Shown: positions 9,034-21,634 of the stretch, one piece after another
How positions within the stretch are numbered: position 1 is the first letter of the stretch
Layout of the letters: each line of letters begins with the position of its first letter
Origin: Purshia tridentata
Taxonomy: Eukaryota; Streptophyta; Magnoliopsida; Rosales; Rosaceae
Length of the DNA stretch: 27,765 nucleotides
Assembly: GCA_003254885.1 (NCBI GenBank)
Contig: QANT01002566.1
Coordinates: 1 to 27,765 of the forward strand
Direction: 5' to 3'
Notes under the pieces: model-generated
What the model was told of the DNA's origin: nothing
What the model saw: only the letters and a program-made list of their open reading frames with translations
The model's database searches: none
Program-made: the position numbers and the translations under genes

Positions 9034-10136
9034 CTATGATATCTGTCTTGTCAAAAATCGTCTCAATGCGCGAATCACAGGGAGAGGGTTCTCCAGATGG
9101 ACAGCATGTCCACAATCTGGAATCTCAACCATCTCAAAAATGTCATTAGGTGGGCCATCTCCAGTCACCACACCACCACCAATTTCATGGCACATATCTT
9201 GAGCTATCATCTTGAATTTTTCATCTCTCTCCCCAACAATGAGCAAAAGGGGTGTTTTGCAGTGCTTCAAGTCTTCCCACAATGGCCTAACATGGAAAAT
9301 AGAATTATCAACTCCATATTCAGAATGTAAGTCACTATGTTGTGCGAGAAACAAATATTCAGTAAATACTTAAAAAAGTAAGCTTACAGTTGCCTCCCAA
9401 TACTGAGAGCAGACAGGATTTTTGCAAGGCTCTGCACATCTTCATGTTGCAGGCGGCCGTCAACTATCTCACGAAATCGGGGATGGACTCGTAAGCTGTT
9501 CAAATTAATCATACAGTTATGGATGCATGCACAAGCACTTTTTAGCCTAATATAGGCAACCATATAAGCCAAACACAATTAAGGAGAAAAATATTGAAAT
9601 CACCTGTTCCACAACTCTCCAGCATACCAGGTGTCTAGAAAGAGTTCTAGGTCATATTCAATAAGGAAGCGAGCTCTAGAGTCATCTTGAGCTCTACGAA
9701 TTTTTCTTGCCACTTCATCTTTTAATCCAGGGCTTCCAGATATTATAACAGCTCCCTTGACCTTCATGATAAAGTCCTAACTTTTAGTCAACACCGCGAA
9801 AAACTTAAGCTTAAATGAAATTCTTCAAAACAGAAGACATACTTTGCCAGTAAGCCTCAGAGCCATGTGCAGTGCAATCCTTGCTCCCATTGAATATCCC
9901 ACAAGGGTAACCTTCCCAGGAGTTATATGCCTAATCAATTCACTTATAAGATCGGAAACTACCTCAACTGACAAACCTGAATCAACATCCTTATCACCAT
10001 GGTTTCGTATCTTTGTTCCACCGTGACCAGGAAGGTCAATCGAAATGCATCTGGCACATCCTGAAATGGCCTTCATGATAGCAATCCAATCTTCACCAGT
10101 TCCAAGAAACCCATGAAGAAATACAAATACATTATC
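9034..10136 (-). other. PHYLLO: PHYLLO MenH module (exons 25-28), SHCHC synthase
   Basis: Residues about 1425-1694 form an alpha/beta hydrolase fold that removes pyruvate from SEPHCHC. The oxyanion region FLHGFLGTGEDW, DLPGHGGTK, the nucleophile elbow GYSMGAR (Ser at about residue 1506), the acid region IVGERDEKF and the His of PDCGHAVHLENP are all present. The protein ends RRFLTRQIS, shorter than the Arabidopsis tail as I recall it. Confidence 0.92.
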
Positions 10137-13100
10137 CTGCATCAGCTTAATTTTGGTGTAGTGAGCACGCGACAGAGAAGTACTACATGCTAACACATAT
10201 CAAACTCTAAAGGAATTGAGGGAGGGAGGGAGGGAGAGAGAGTACACAAGTACACAGAATTTTTACTAACATCATCTCTTTGTCCAATCTCGTGAACTTT
10301 CATGTAACAAGAGAAACCTTTCGAATCTACAGGCAACTGGTATGTACAAACTTCCTCTCCAGTAAAATTTCCATGAACTATGTTTTGATTGATTTGAAAT
10401 GTCTGCAGAAGTCGATCAGCATCAGCAACAGATGCTTCTACGAAGCCACTATGTGGATTGCGACTTATCTTGAGAGTAGTTGTCGATACATCTTCTTTTA
10501 ACCAGCGGTATGTTCCTAAACCATGGGCTATCGATGGGGCCAATGCATAGTTCATCGTTTTACATATCTCTGAATTCTTCTGGTTGATATAACAGGAAAA
10601 CTGAATATATGCTGACAAACCTAGGCCACTTTCAAATGCAGCACTAACAACAGCCATTTTCTGGTGCTGCTGGGCCCATTGGGCAATTGTTGCAGCATTT
10701 TCAAAACCCCCAACAACACTTGGTTTTATAACCTGAAAGAAACAATATATAAATCCTAAATCAGGAACCCAACATTATATTTCACGAGTGGTCATAAATT
10801 TCTGCAAAACATTATCTATCAAAGACATCATCAAAGCATAGATTCAGTGTTTTCTTCTTCGTAATTTCATAATTTCCTGTGATCCTACTTGTAGATCTTG
10901 TTTATTGTTCTTTTTCTTACAATACAACTGTACTTATTCGAAAGCGGAAATGACGGTCATGAACCCACAATAGTCCAAAATACCAGAAATGCTCTTGAAG
11001 TACATGCAGCCAGTATAAAAACTTTGGACAGTATTAGCTACCTAACTAATTGACCCTTTAGCTGGAAAAAGGCCTTCATGCGTTGAACATAAATTGCCAC
11101 TTACAATAGCTACTATTCCTGGATGGGTATACTTCACTAGCTTCTTAAGTGGATGTTCTCCAATACCGTCAATAGTTTCATCCAGTGCCACACGCAACCC
11201 ACTTTCTTCACAGAATTTGATAATGTCATCTTCATTTTGAACAGGTTCCTGAAATAATAAACAGTCATAGGGTCAACAGTTACATTACAAATGTTGACTA
11301 GTACCATTAATCCTACATTGATGTAGATAAAAGGAAGATGAGGCACAGCTGATCATCAAATTTCAAAGAAGGCCTACAGCATATAAAATATGATGTACAT
11401 GAGAATCCACCCCTCGGGACTAGGATGCAGAATAGAAAATAACATTAACCAATTTTCCACAGAGCATACCTCGATATACTGTAGATCACAATCCTTTACC
11501 AAAGAACCAAACTGGATAGCTTCTTCATAGGTCCAGTTCCGATTGGCATCAGCACGAACTTCAATCTGGTATCCAACTTTCTTTCTTACTTCTTGTATAA
11601 CTGCAGCATCATGCAAGGGACTCCCCCGACGTGCCACCTGTTGCTAAATCAGTGGAATGTGAGCGATATTTCCAGAAACTAAATCCTTTATTTTAATTTG
11701 ATGCACAATAGTAACAGTATCAAATTAGCATAATGTTTTGTAAGAATAGCATTGTGAATTAGAGAGATTAATGCCTTCAGCTTTACTGCAGTAAATCCTT
11801 CTTCAACAAGAGTGGCAGTAACATCAGCTACTTCTGTGGGTGTTCCATTGGAATCAACAAGGGCACAAATCTGAACTGTTGGCGACTCTTCAGAGATATC
11901 TCCAACATTCTGGGAATGGAGTATGCCTAATAAATTGAAACCTTGTCTTGTTGCTATGGCATTAAGAATTGCCATTTCCAAACCACATCTGACGCTAGGA
12001 AAGAGCGTACATGGCTGTATTACAGTCAAAAGCATTTCTTATTTGAAACATAACTCCATTGAAGATATAAAAGAACAAGAAGGTATACTTATAAATAAGA
12101 AGTTATAACAAGCTTTATCTTTATCTTCTTCTTTTTTAATAAGTGAGAATGCTTCTTTTTTTAAAAGTTTTTTTATACCAATTATATGATAATCATATGC
12201 AGCATGAAAATAATTGGACCTACCAGGATTCCCAGTTTGGTCCATATCCAAGAAGAAAATGAGCCCTTTAGCAGAGGAAGGAAGCAACTGATTTGAGCTC
12301 TTTTCATAATATGAATAAGAAACCTTAGTTGCTCTTCTACATCTAGCAGGTTTTCTCTGTGGATATCTAGAGGTGAAACCTGTTCAATGAAAGTCATGAA
12401 TGGAATTTTAAACATCATAATAAGTACGCGAGTGGATAAAGAAGAAACATATTAAAACCAAAACTAACCTCGCCAAATCCAACGGTTCCATCTTCGAGGC
12501 ACAAACTTAAAATAAACCCTTCTCTGTAGAAGCTAGTGGCATTGTCACCAACAGAAATCATAGTATGAGGAGCACAGAGTGGTATCCTGCCACAGAAAGA
12601 AAATAAAAATACATCAAATCCTTTCTATTGAACATTTAAAATATGCCATCGACAAAGAAATTTACCTGAAGCGTGAACACTCCATTCTATGGACTCTGCA
12701 AAGTAAAGTGCCATCTGCTATAAAGTTTTGAACAGAAAGCTTTGAGGAGAGGCTTAACACATGATCTGCTGCTTGGCATGCAAACTTCTTTAAAGTACTG
12801 AGAAAAGAAAAACATTTGCTTGATATGGAAAAGTGAGAAACATATGTGCAGTCAGTTAAGAAGATACAAACGATTTTGTATCAAGGTAGTGTAACCACCA
12901 ACCTGTGAAAGCTGGCATTGGTATCTATGCAGCTCTCAACTTCAATGACACAATCCACCGGTTCATGTTGAGATCTGAACAACGCATCTTTAAGCTCCAA
13001 CTTTGTCTTCACATGTAGATGCATCACACTGCAAAATTGTGATTTTTTAAGTCCAAAAAAACAATTGGTTTGCATAAAGATGACAGTAAGTCAACGATGA

Positions 13101-16100
13101 AGATGAAAATGTAAGAACTGATGCAGTTTCTCAACTAGAAAAATTATCTATTCAGGCGTATTCACTATCCTTTTTCCATGTGTTGTATCCTCATTCATTC
13201 AAGCAGTACAAAGTTCATATGGGTCATCTTGCCAATATTCTGTGTGTTATCTCAAGGGTTGTTGATTTCTTGGTAATGAGTTAAGTGCGTGATCACTACT
13301 CCAACACCACCAAATCATATTCTCTGATTTTAAAAATCTGTTGAATTGCCTTTTATTGCACATAGCATCTTTAATGCACCTCCAACTCAACTGTGCCTAT
13401 TATAATGAGGAAAGACGCAAGAAAACATCTTCTGACTCTTTTCCTTCAACATTATCTCATATAATGTATGGTTATCAAGTACATGAATCACATAGCAGAA
13501 AAACGGGTTTATATTCATTATGTACAAAGAATTTTACCCATGAGCCGCACACAGATTCTGGATTGAAACATTGTGAGAGGTGTAGAAATATTGACTCAGT
13601 ATTCTTGGTTTGATTCTATCTGCTATAGGAAGGAGACTGAATATTGCACCACCATGATTGTTAATCACAAGTATCGTCATTGGTTTCCGTAATGTCCTTC
13701 ACAACATAGTAAATTTTGTATCAATAAAGTAACAAAGAATTTATACTGCATTCTGGTACGATGAGATGTCAATAAATAGTACATCAGGTGAATTATAACA
13801 CAACAAAAAAATAAAAGTAAAGGGGAAAAATAAAAGGGGGGGGAATATACCAGACCATAACTCCCAAGCCTGAAAAACCAATAGAAAAGTGTCGTACCTC
13901 TGGTTCACAATTGCCAAGCCATTTGTATCATGGAGGAAAGAAACATCTCCAATCACGCAAAGTACCTAACATTATAACAAATTTGAACCAGTGTAAATTT
14001 GTATAGAGTAAGAAAGGAGAATAGGAAAAAAGAAAGAAGCATCAACTGACAATGACAGCAAGCATCCACACAATGATGAACAAATGAAGTTCTTAACTAA
14101 CAATGACTGCAAGCATCCGAATTAAATACCTTATGAAGGAAAATCAGCTATATTTAACTACTTGATGAAGGAAAGAAACATCTCCAATCACACAAAGTTC
14201 TAACATTATAACGAATTTGAACCAGTGTAAATTCTTATAGATTAAGAAAGAAGAATAGGAAAAAAGAAAGAAGCATCAACTGACAATGACTGCAAGCATC
14301 CATATAATGATTAACAAATGAAGTTCTTAACTAACAACAATTGCAAGCATCAAAAATTAAAAATCTCTTATTGCTTTACAAGAGAAAATACATTCAAGTA
14401 CAAACCATCTGAATAAACAACAGTAACTACTTGCTTCAAGAATAAGAAACTCTATACCAATAAAAACAAAATATCAAAAACTTACTCGTTTATTGCATCC
14501 TATGGCAAAACCAACAGCTGTGCTGAGTAGCCCATCAATACCACTAGCACCCCGATTCCCAGCCACCCGAATCATATGACATGGTAGTTCTGATTTTAAA
14601 ATCATGGCTGAAATACTATGACTAAGCTCTGACCAACCACGTCCATACATGTCTGCATCACGTATCGCCATACTGTTCCCAATGAAAAGTGCAGAGTCAG
14701 CTGAAAGTGCTTCTGAAATTATGCTTGCAACTTCAGGTTCAGTCAAGGCGTATCTAGCACAAATTTGAAATGCCAACTCCCTTGCAACCTATAATATAAG
14801 AAAAGAGAAATTACAAGGGCAAGACTCAGAAAACAAAAATAGCGAAATTAGGTTTTTCATTCCACCATCCTTTTTATCAGTTCTACTCATTTTACAATCC
14901 CATCCAGATTAAAGTAGGTTTTTGTTGGAACATGTCAAAATGAGGATAAGAATGACACACAAATCACCATTAATATAAAATTTATTCATTACCATAACAT
15001 TTAACGTTTGAAGATAAGTGCGCCATTCATTGCTCATATGGGGAAAACCAACTTTAAGTAGATAATCAGCGAATTCAACAATGCTACTTTGGATTCTATG
15101 GGTTACAATATGAGAAGGATCGTGACGAAATGGATGCTTGTCAACCATAATATATGAGCATGGAAAGCATTCCTCTAGCATCTTAGCAACACGCTTGCTT
15201 GTAATCCTACTCCCAATCTGTTTGTAACAAACACCAAGGCATAAAATTAACAAGTAGAAACGAAAATAGCTGCTCATACAATTGACATCTATAGTATAGT
15301 CCACAACCATGGTTGCAGGATTAATATAAAATGTCAACTCATCAACAGGGTTAAAGATTGGTGTTTCTTTGGATGTAATTTTAGGAATTTAGATTAAAAT
15401 GAAATCCCCTTTTTCCAGAATCACTGAGTTAAAAATACTCTTCAACTGACAGATTTATACTCCAGTTGCAGTTTCACCACCTGAAACTACAGTCAAGGTG
15501 TCTCACACTTCCATAGAGAAGACAAAAATAACACTTAAGGCCATAAAACAAAGCCAAATAGAAGAGGTGGATGGAGGGTGGAGGAAGAGGTATGCCTGAA
15601 TAATCACATCAATATTTAACCAATTGCTGACAGAATCTGATAGTAGAGCATGGTCAAGATGGTCAACAAACAACAGATCATCTTCAATTTCAGGAAAAGC
15701 GGTCAAAAGCTTTCTCAATCGTAATCCTGATAAGATGTCAGCTACAACAGGCCACTGAAGGTGTTTAGCCAAGAGAAGAACTGCCCACATCTCATCTTCC
15801 GAATGGATTGCACCAATAAGTAGAAGCCCGTTGATAGTCCCTTTAATTACATGTAGAATCTCTAACATTTGGTCACAACCATCATTACATGCATGAGCAT
15901 GTTGTACTTGAATATACTTAGTAAATGGGTCAGCGCTAGACATCCAAAAGTCTAATCCATTCAAACAGCTCAACATCCATTTGCTAGGGCTATTTTCCAG
16001 TGGCTCCCTGAAGGGACAGTTAATATGAGCGGGGCCACATGGTGAAGAGGTTGCCCAATGTACAGCAGAGTCAAGTGTTGTAAGCACCGTCCGTGCTGGA

Positions 16101-19100
16101 ATGTGATCAGTGGGTGCAGGAAGGCTGAAGAAAAACCTTACAAAAGAACCAAAATGGTTTACCTGGCATACGACGTAAAAAATGTGAAACTAAAGGAAAA
16201 TCTAATCCATATCTCAATGCAGCAACTTATTTATGTCCTTATGCAACTACACTCTTAAAAAAGCTCAGAAGTTTGAATTTGTTCAATTGAATTAGAATTC
16301 TTTTCCAAATGAAGTGATAAAAAAGTCATTGAAGCTAGACTAGACACATACAGGTGCCACATGCGAAATAACCCATTACCAGCAGCAGAGACAAGTACAA
16401 AATTTGCTCTCAATTATGAAATCTTGGGTGCAGCTTAGAAGAAAAGATAACTGCTTTTACTTTATGTGTCCCTGCATTTAAGTTGCAAATACAGGATTTT
16501 CTTTTCATATTTACTTAGGAAGAAAAAATTAGGACACAAACCAAGGACTCAAAATATTGTAGATCAGCAGAATACAACTTCAAGCACTTCATTTTGGTAC
16601 CAATTCAACATTAGTTGCTTTTGTTTCCTTTAGTATCAGACTATTATGATGTATCTATCAAAGTCTGTTGACTAGCTCTTCATGTAATAAATAACTCAAA
16701 TTCAACTACGACTCAAATTCCTTTAATTGTCATCAGTAGTCACTAGTCTATGAATTGATGAAATTTATTACTGTAAGCTAAATTCAGATGGTTTAAAACC
16801 ATGGAAATGCATAATCATTCAATTCCAAAAGTACAATTGGTATAAACACTAAACTATATATATAAAATAGCATACTGTTCGATAAAATCACAGGAAAAAT
16901 GTAATTAATTCTTCCATACCTGATTGATTGATTGGTTTGCTCCAGCATCCTGCAATTCCGCAGGACGGTCAGCCGTGAGCAATAGAAGTGGTACAAAATC
17001 TTGACTAGCCTCGACAACCTGGACATTTTCTATAGATGTTATTGTGATAGCAGAAAATTAAGAAACTCTATCATAGACACATAAGGCACATTTTATGATT
17101 TGCATCATAAACACACATATGTTGAACGAAGACTTGTAAAATAACAACGTAATGAGAAAAGTTTTTTCCAGAATGCCACAAAACCAGAGCAAGAAATTGC
17201 AAAATGTCTGAGAAGGCCAAGTGGCTAAATACAATAACCAAAATATTGCAGACTTGGAGGAACAAAAGACAACAGATTTTCTGAAAAACCTTGTAGATTT
17301 AAAGCTTTTCAGTGGCAGAAAATATATTTATTACTTCTGATAATTTTCTGGTAAACTCACAGCAGGAAGAAGATTCGAAACTGCAGTGCCAGATGATGTT
17401 ATGACTACCGCTGGTTTGTGAGATCCTCTTGCATAACCAATAGCATGAAATGCAAGTGAGCGCTCATCATAACATACGATACACATAATAAGAGGATGAG
17501 TGGATGCAGCAACAGCAAGAGGGGATGATCTCGATCCTGGAGCTACACAAAAATACTAGAATGAAGAATGTAGAATGAACCAGACAAAAGTACGACATTA
17601 TAGATAGGATAGATTTAGAAATACTTAATCTCACCGTCAAACCAAGTCGAGAACATTCTTCAATTATAAGTGATGCCCAAACAGTATTGATGTTGGCACA
17701 ATCTTGTACTGAGTAGCTCATCTCACTGGCATGATCCAACTGATAGTAGAAAGAGACAAAAATCCTGAACAATATTCAACCGATTTTGTTCCCTCTTAAC
17801 ATTACTAAATAAAACTAAATGTAATCAATAAAAGAATTGCAAGCATACAAAGTATGTGTTATGTGGCATGTGGCATTTGGCATTCTACCAAGCTACTAGT
17901 GTTTTCTACTTCCAGTGCTCATAAGAATACCCAAGTATTATGAGCATATGCTTTCCTAAATTACTAACATGAAAATATCATACCATGTTACTAGAAACAG
18001 CAATGGTAGGTGAAAGTCTGACACAGAACTGGCAAGAAGTCGGAGCCTCTTTCTGCAAAACAGGTAAATGATATAAACAGTAAAAATACTAACAGAATAA
18101 CAGTAATTGCTTATATGAGACATGAACAGTAAATGCAACCTCACAGAAGAAAATGAACAATTACCAGGAAAGGGAGGATACCAGTGCCATGGTGTCAGCC
18201 GCAACATATTTTCCACCAGATAACAGAGTGTTCATGTATACCTACAAAAATCGTCACTCAGAAATGGCATAACAAACAAATCAACATCCAAAAAGTATAA
18301 AAATCCTTGAAAAATTCCAACCCAAATTTTAATGGAAAATTTGAGTTGGATGCTTACAAAGAGTTCCAGATATTTATTTCAATTGTCATGTTCATCAATT
18401 TAAGCATAAAAAAAAACAAAACAAATTGTTTCTGAAAAATTTACGCAAAATCTTGATATTTATACCTTAGGAACAGTTCCATCCTCTAGAAGATTGAGCT
18501 TCCTAAGAGTACGTCTGATAGTTTTAGTGTCAGATTTCTTTGTTGTGGGCCAAACATTACATCTAGACTGGAAAGGTATTTCACAATCAACATGATGGGT
18601 TAGGAATAAGTAGAATTCTCTCAAGAATAATGCAACCAGTTGAGATGGAAAAATGCCATATCAAAGACTTTCAACTTTATTTGTTGTAAAACTTCACTAC
18701 CTTATAGAATTATAGAAAGAAGAAAAATGATTCTTTGGGGGAGAAAATAAACTTAAAACAATACAATTTAATTACAGTTTAAACTTTAACATTTAGAAGA
18801 GATTTCAAAAACATCTGTGAGAATGAATGTCAGAAATAAAACAATTACGCCCAGACAAAATGCCACTATTAGCAATAATTCAAAAACTAATGTCAAAAAA
18901 TTCCATCAAACAATGTAATATATTAAGAAGTCACTGGTCGATAAATAATGCTCCCAAATCTTTAACATTAAACCAAACGATGTAATATAATAATTCAACC
19001 AAATGCAATAAATAAATAAATATAGAAGCATGATAGTGGAACAAGAGATATGTAAGACTACATCCGCATGATACCTGTTCAAAACATAACTCATAAGAAT

Positions 19101-20802
19101 GGATGGCTTCCTCAAATGTAAGGGAAGAGTCACTCCAAGCAATTGTTGCTGCTAAAATAGAAGCACCCTCATACTCATGTAACTCAATCTGTCAAAATAA
19201 TATTTTCATGTTAAATAGTAGTGCTGGTATGTTGGATAGTAGTTCTACTGCATAACCATCAACTTCACCAATCTTAATCCCAAAATTTGAAAGGGAAATA
19301 CAAGGATACACTGGATAATCACATCACAAGTACACAAGCAAATGCAATTTTACCTGAGGAACAAAAAAGTAATAAGAACCTGCCTCATGCTTCATCAAAG
19401 GTGACTCTTGATGGTAATTAATATCCATAAAACCATAAGCTATTACAGAGGTTGATTCATTCGATAGATATCTGCACAAAAATATGGATATATCCTTTAG
19501 CTTGTTTGCACAATATGCTAATTTTCAGTTAATATAAAAACATTCCACCATTAAACTTGAAGTACTCGGCTATAGAAAACAAATTTTAAAAAAATCTGGA
19601 GAAAACTTAGAAGAATTATGTCAATTTTCCGTAATTTAGCATTACTCTGACATAAAGAAACCACACCAACCACAATGTCCTTGGTCTTTTCCTGACTTGT
19701 GAGAGATTATTCATTCTATCTGGAGAAAAACCCATAAGCCTGTGATATCAGCAGGATTACTCTAATTTGAAGCACCGACAAGATTACTAACTCCTAATCC
19801 AGAAAACTCTAACGGGCAACTGACGTCGTGCACTCATGTCTATCAGTCTATATGTCAATTCTAAAACCATATGCAAACATGAATCTCATGTAACATATAA
19901 CAGGTAGTACTAACAATGAATCAAAAGAAAGTATCACACAGTGAGACTTGAGACCAATTCAGTAGTTAGTTTCAGTCTAACAAGGCATGAGATGTGAAAC
20001 GATTTTCTGCTTTCAGCAAAGTAATAATAATATAGAAGATGTAATCAAATGCAGACTAAGAAACTGAAGAGACGGCGGGATCTAACCTTTTGACCGAAGA
20101 AGAAGAAGGTGTGAAGTAAACTGCGGCACCAATTCCGAAAACTCCTCGGGTCTCATTCACATACAGCGATTTATAACTCGGCTTGTCGTCAGAATCCTTG
20201 GATATGAAAAACAGAGGATAAACCTCAGAGGCCTCCGGTTGGCAGCAAAACCAGTTCAAGGCTTTGGCGCTTGGCGGCACAGCCACCTATAGAATTCAGC
20301 ATCACATTAACAAAATTCAATGCACATTGTATTGTACGAGTAACCAATCAAATCAGTGATTGAAGATTTTATTACCTGAAACCTATGAATTCCACTACAA
20401 GTGGAAGGAGGATTGAGCTTTAACTCCTCCACTGCCTCTTTGATCTTTTCAAGCCCTCGCTCAAGCGTCAATGCCGGTGTCAGAGTCTGCGTGACGGAGG
20501 TTTCGATCACCAAATCAACGTCCGACACTTGACCGATTTCGATCGCCGGACCGTCGAATCGCACTCCTCGAACAGCCTAACCACCCCCGTACCAAAAAAA
20601 AAGGAAAATAAGTCAAATATCCAAAAAACAGTAAAGTTAACGAGAAGCAAAGTAAAACGACCTTTGGATTAGAGTTTACAGGGAGTCGAAATTGGCGGGA
20701 CTTCGGGTTGAGGAATGGGAGAGGCCGTGGTGAGGGCATTGCGTGTGGGAGAGACCTCCGCTTGGAATGTAGGAAAGAGAGAGAGTATGTGAGTAATAGC
20801 AT
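9034..20802 (-). CDS. PHYLLO: PHYLLO: multifunctional phylloquinone biosynthesis protein (MenF-like/MenD/MenC/MenH)
   Basis: This plastid multi-enzyme protein catalyses successive steps from isochorismate towards o-succinylbenzoate in vitamin K1 synthesis. I rebuilt 28 exons: 20802-20662, 20576-20376, 20286-20087, 19471-19354, 19188-19075, 18567-18466, 18241-18182, 18052-17984, 17739-17635, 17555-17361, 17018-16920, 16162-15596, 15217-14993, 14788-14486, 13965-13898, 13696-13538, 13028-12903, 12797-12666, 12586-12469, 12379-12224, 12014-11775, 11637-11470, 11248-11105, 10732-10271, 10136-9843, 9761-9604, 9495-9388 and 9286-9034. They total 5,085 nt with every phase matched and no internal stop, giving 1,694 residues (Arabidopsis PHYLLO is about 1,715). 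I chose the ATG at 20802 because it opens a Ser/Arg-rich, acid-poor leader typical of a plastid transit peptide and lies downstream of a TATA-like box at about 20945-20954. Introns 12 and 21 have GC donors. Exon 7 has an alternative donor about 40 nt downstream that would break the phase. All modules appear functional apart from the naturally truncated MenF. Confidence 0.95.
10218..10242. repeat. GGGA/GA microsatellite in a PHYLLO intron
   Basis: A simple GGGA run passing into GA lies in the intron between exons 24 and 25. Confidence 0.8.
10271..12797 (-). other. PHYLLO: PHYLLO MenC module (exons 18-24), o-succinylbenzoate synthase
   Basis: Residues about 951-1424 belong to the enolase superfamily and dehydrate SHCHC to o-succinylbenzoate. 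Expected residues are present: the Lys of AVKLK across the exon 21/22 border, the metal-binding Asp in EVRADANRNW, the Glu in LQYIEEP across exons 22/23, the Asp in ALDETIDG, and the Lys in VIKPSVVGGFENA. SGLGLSAYIQ and APSIAHGLGTYRW follow. The intron after exon 21 has a GC donor. Confidence 0.9.
12903..17739 (-). other. PHYLLO: PHYLLO MenD module (exons 9-17), SEPHCHC synthase
   Basis: Residues about 336-950 form the thiamine-diphosphate enzyme that joins 2-oxoglutarate and isochorismate to give SEPHCHC. Visible landmarks are YFCVAPGSRSSPLAVAA, CYDERSLAFHAIGYARG (with the Glu expected to activate the cofactor), TSSGTAVSNLLPA, LLLLTADRPAEL, TGNRGAS-like VAGNRGASGIDGL, and the cofactor and metal motif GDVSFLHDTNGL followed by INNHGGAIFSLLP. 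Exon 12 is the largest at 567 bp and is followed by an intron with a GC donor. The cofactor motif is split across exons 15 and 16. Confidence 0.92.
13930..14352. repeat. Tandem duplication of PHYLLO exon 15 start plus intron DNA
   Basis: A block at about 13930-14118 recurs at about 14165-14352 with few differences (offset about 235 bp). The block includes the acceptor and first about 35 bp of exon 15, so the second copy is a pseudo-exon (minus strand, AATGTTAG then AACTTTGTGTGATTGGAGATG). It also carries a shorter internal repeat around CAATGACTGCAAGCATCC. The copy lies inside intron 14, with no matching donor or remainder of the exon. Confidence 0.85.
17984..20576 (-). other. PHYLLO: PHYLLO MenF-like module (exons 2-8)
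   Basis: Residues about 48-335 correspond to the N-terminal half of isochorismate synthase. They start with AVRGVRFDGPAIEIGQVSD and include TLTPALTLERGLEKIKEAV and KALNWFCCQPEASEVYPLFF. The C-terminal chorismate-binding half with the catalytic residues is absent; exon 8 (KEAPTSCQFCVRLSPT) leads straight into MenD. This matches the known state in land plants, where the catalytic part is supplied by separate ICS genes, so it is not damage specific to this genome. The module is therefore not expected to make isochorismate by itself. Confidence 0.85.
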
Positions 20803-21011
20803 TGAGGAGGAAGACTGAGTAGAGAAAGAAGAAGAAGAGAAAGCGAGTGAGGTCTGCGAGAGTGAGGAGTGAGGATGAAGCAGGCGGTGAAGAGGATAAG
20901 GAAGCTGAGGCAGCGGGCATTGTATTACTGTGCATGTGACCGTTAAATATTTATGAAGGAGGGAGGGCGGTGAATTTTTATTTTTATTTTCTATCAATGG
21001 CGGTGCGTAAT

Positions 21012-21062
21012 TTTTACGCAGTTTATGATGTTTTACGCGGTTTTTTAATTTTTTACGCGGTT
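21012..21062. repeat. Three TTTTACGC(A/G)GTT boxes at 19-20 bp spacing
   Basis: Near-identical boxes start at 21012, 21031 and 21051. The first overlaps a small inverted repeat, GCGTAA-TTT-TTACGC, at about 21005-21019. A weaker fourth (AAGCAGTTTGTGATTTT) follows at about 21123. They lie about 210-260 bp upstream of the PHYLLO ATG. Confidence 0.7.
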
Positions 21063-21465
21063 TCTAGTGACCATTTATGGGCTTGGGATTTTTAACGGTG
21101 GTTTTAGACGTGAGTAATTTCTAAGCAGTTTGTGATTTTTTGGGCTTGATAGTTACGTTGGCCCACTAACGACTATTGTCAGCTGTTGTAATTTGAAAGG
21201 GTTGGATCTTCTTGATGGGGCTCACTCGGCCGAAACAAAGTTTATTTAGGGCTTTGGTTTTAAATGAAAATTTTGTCATATTCAGTTAAAAGAATTAATA
21301 TACTAATAGTTAGTAGGTTGCAATATGTTACAGTCCTAGTAGGGGAGAGGATTGTATGTGGCCATGTTCTGTGCGAAGTGTATAAATATTTAGATTCTCT
21401 GCTTCACATCAATTTAAGCTTCTGTAGTGTATTGGTCAAGTACTTATCACAATATCTAATGGATT

Positions 21466-21634
21466 AAGTTTAATTTTTTTCAAATAAAGTTTGAATTTTA
21501 TCTTTATTCTTGTAGAAAAAAGGGTAAATTTAAATTTTTATCAAAACAAAATAAACATTTAATTAACTCAAGTTTAATTTTTTTCAAATAAAGTTTGAAT
21601 TTTATCAAAACAAAATAAACATTTAATTAACTCA
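21466..21634. repeat. AT-rich interlaced direct repeats
   Basis: A 37-bp sequence (starting AAGTTTAATTTTTTTCAAAT) is repeated exactly at 21466-21502 and 21570-21606. An overlapping 30-bp sequence (starting TCAAAACAAAATAAACATTT) is repeated at 21541-21570 and 21605-21634. This looks like slippage or replication-based duplication in intergenic DNA. Confidence 0.85.

Noticed and set aside
13341..13613. 90-codon open frame on the plus strand
   Set aside because: Its right end is antisense to PHYLLO exon 16 and the rest lies in an intron; no domain is visible.
13538..13965. NNHGGAIF in the MenD cofactor motif as a possible inactivating change
   Set aside because: The invariant Asn and Gly residues are kept; the altered positions vary among known MenD proteins.
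17984..20576. Truncated MenF module as a sign of a broken gene
   Set aside because: Loss of the chorismate-binding half is the normal state of PHYLLO in land plants.
20515..20997. Longer PHYLLO start at 20997
   Set aside because: That ATG lies upstream of the TATA-like box, and the frame before 20802 does not add a recognisable family sequence.
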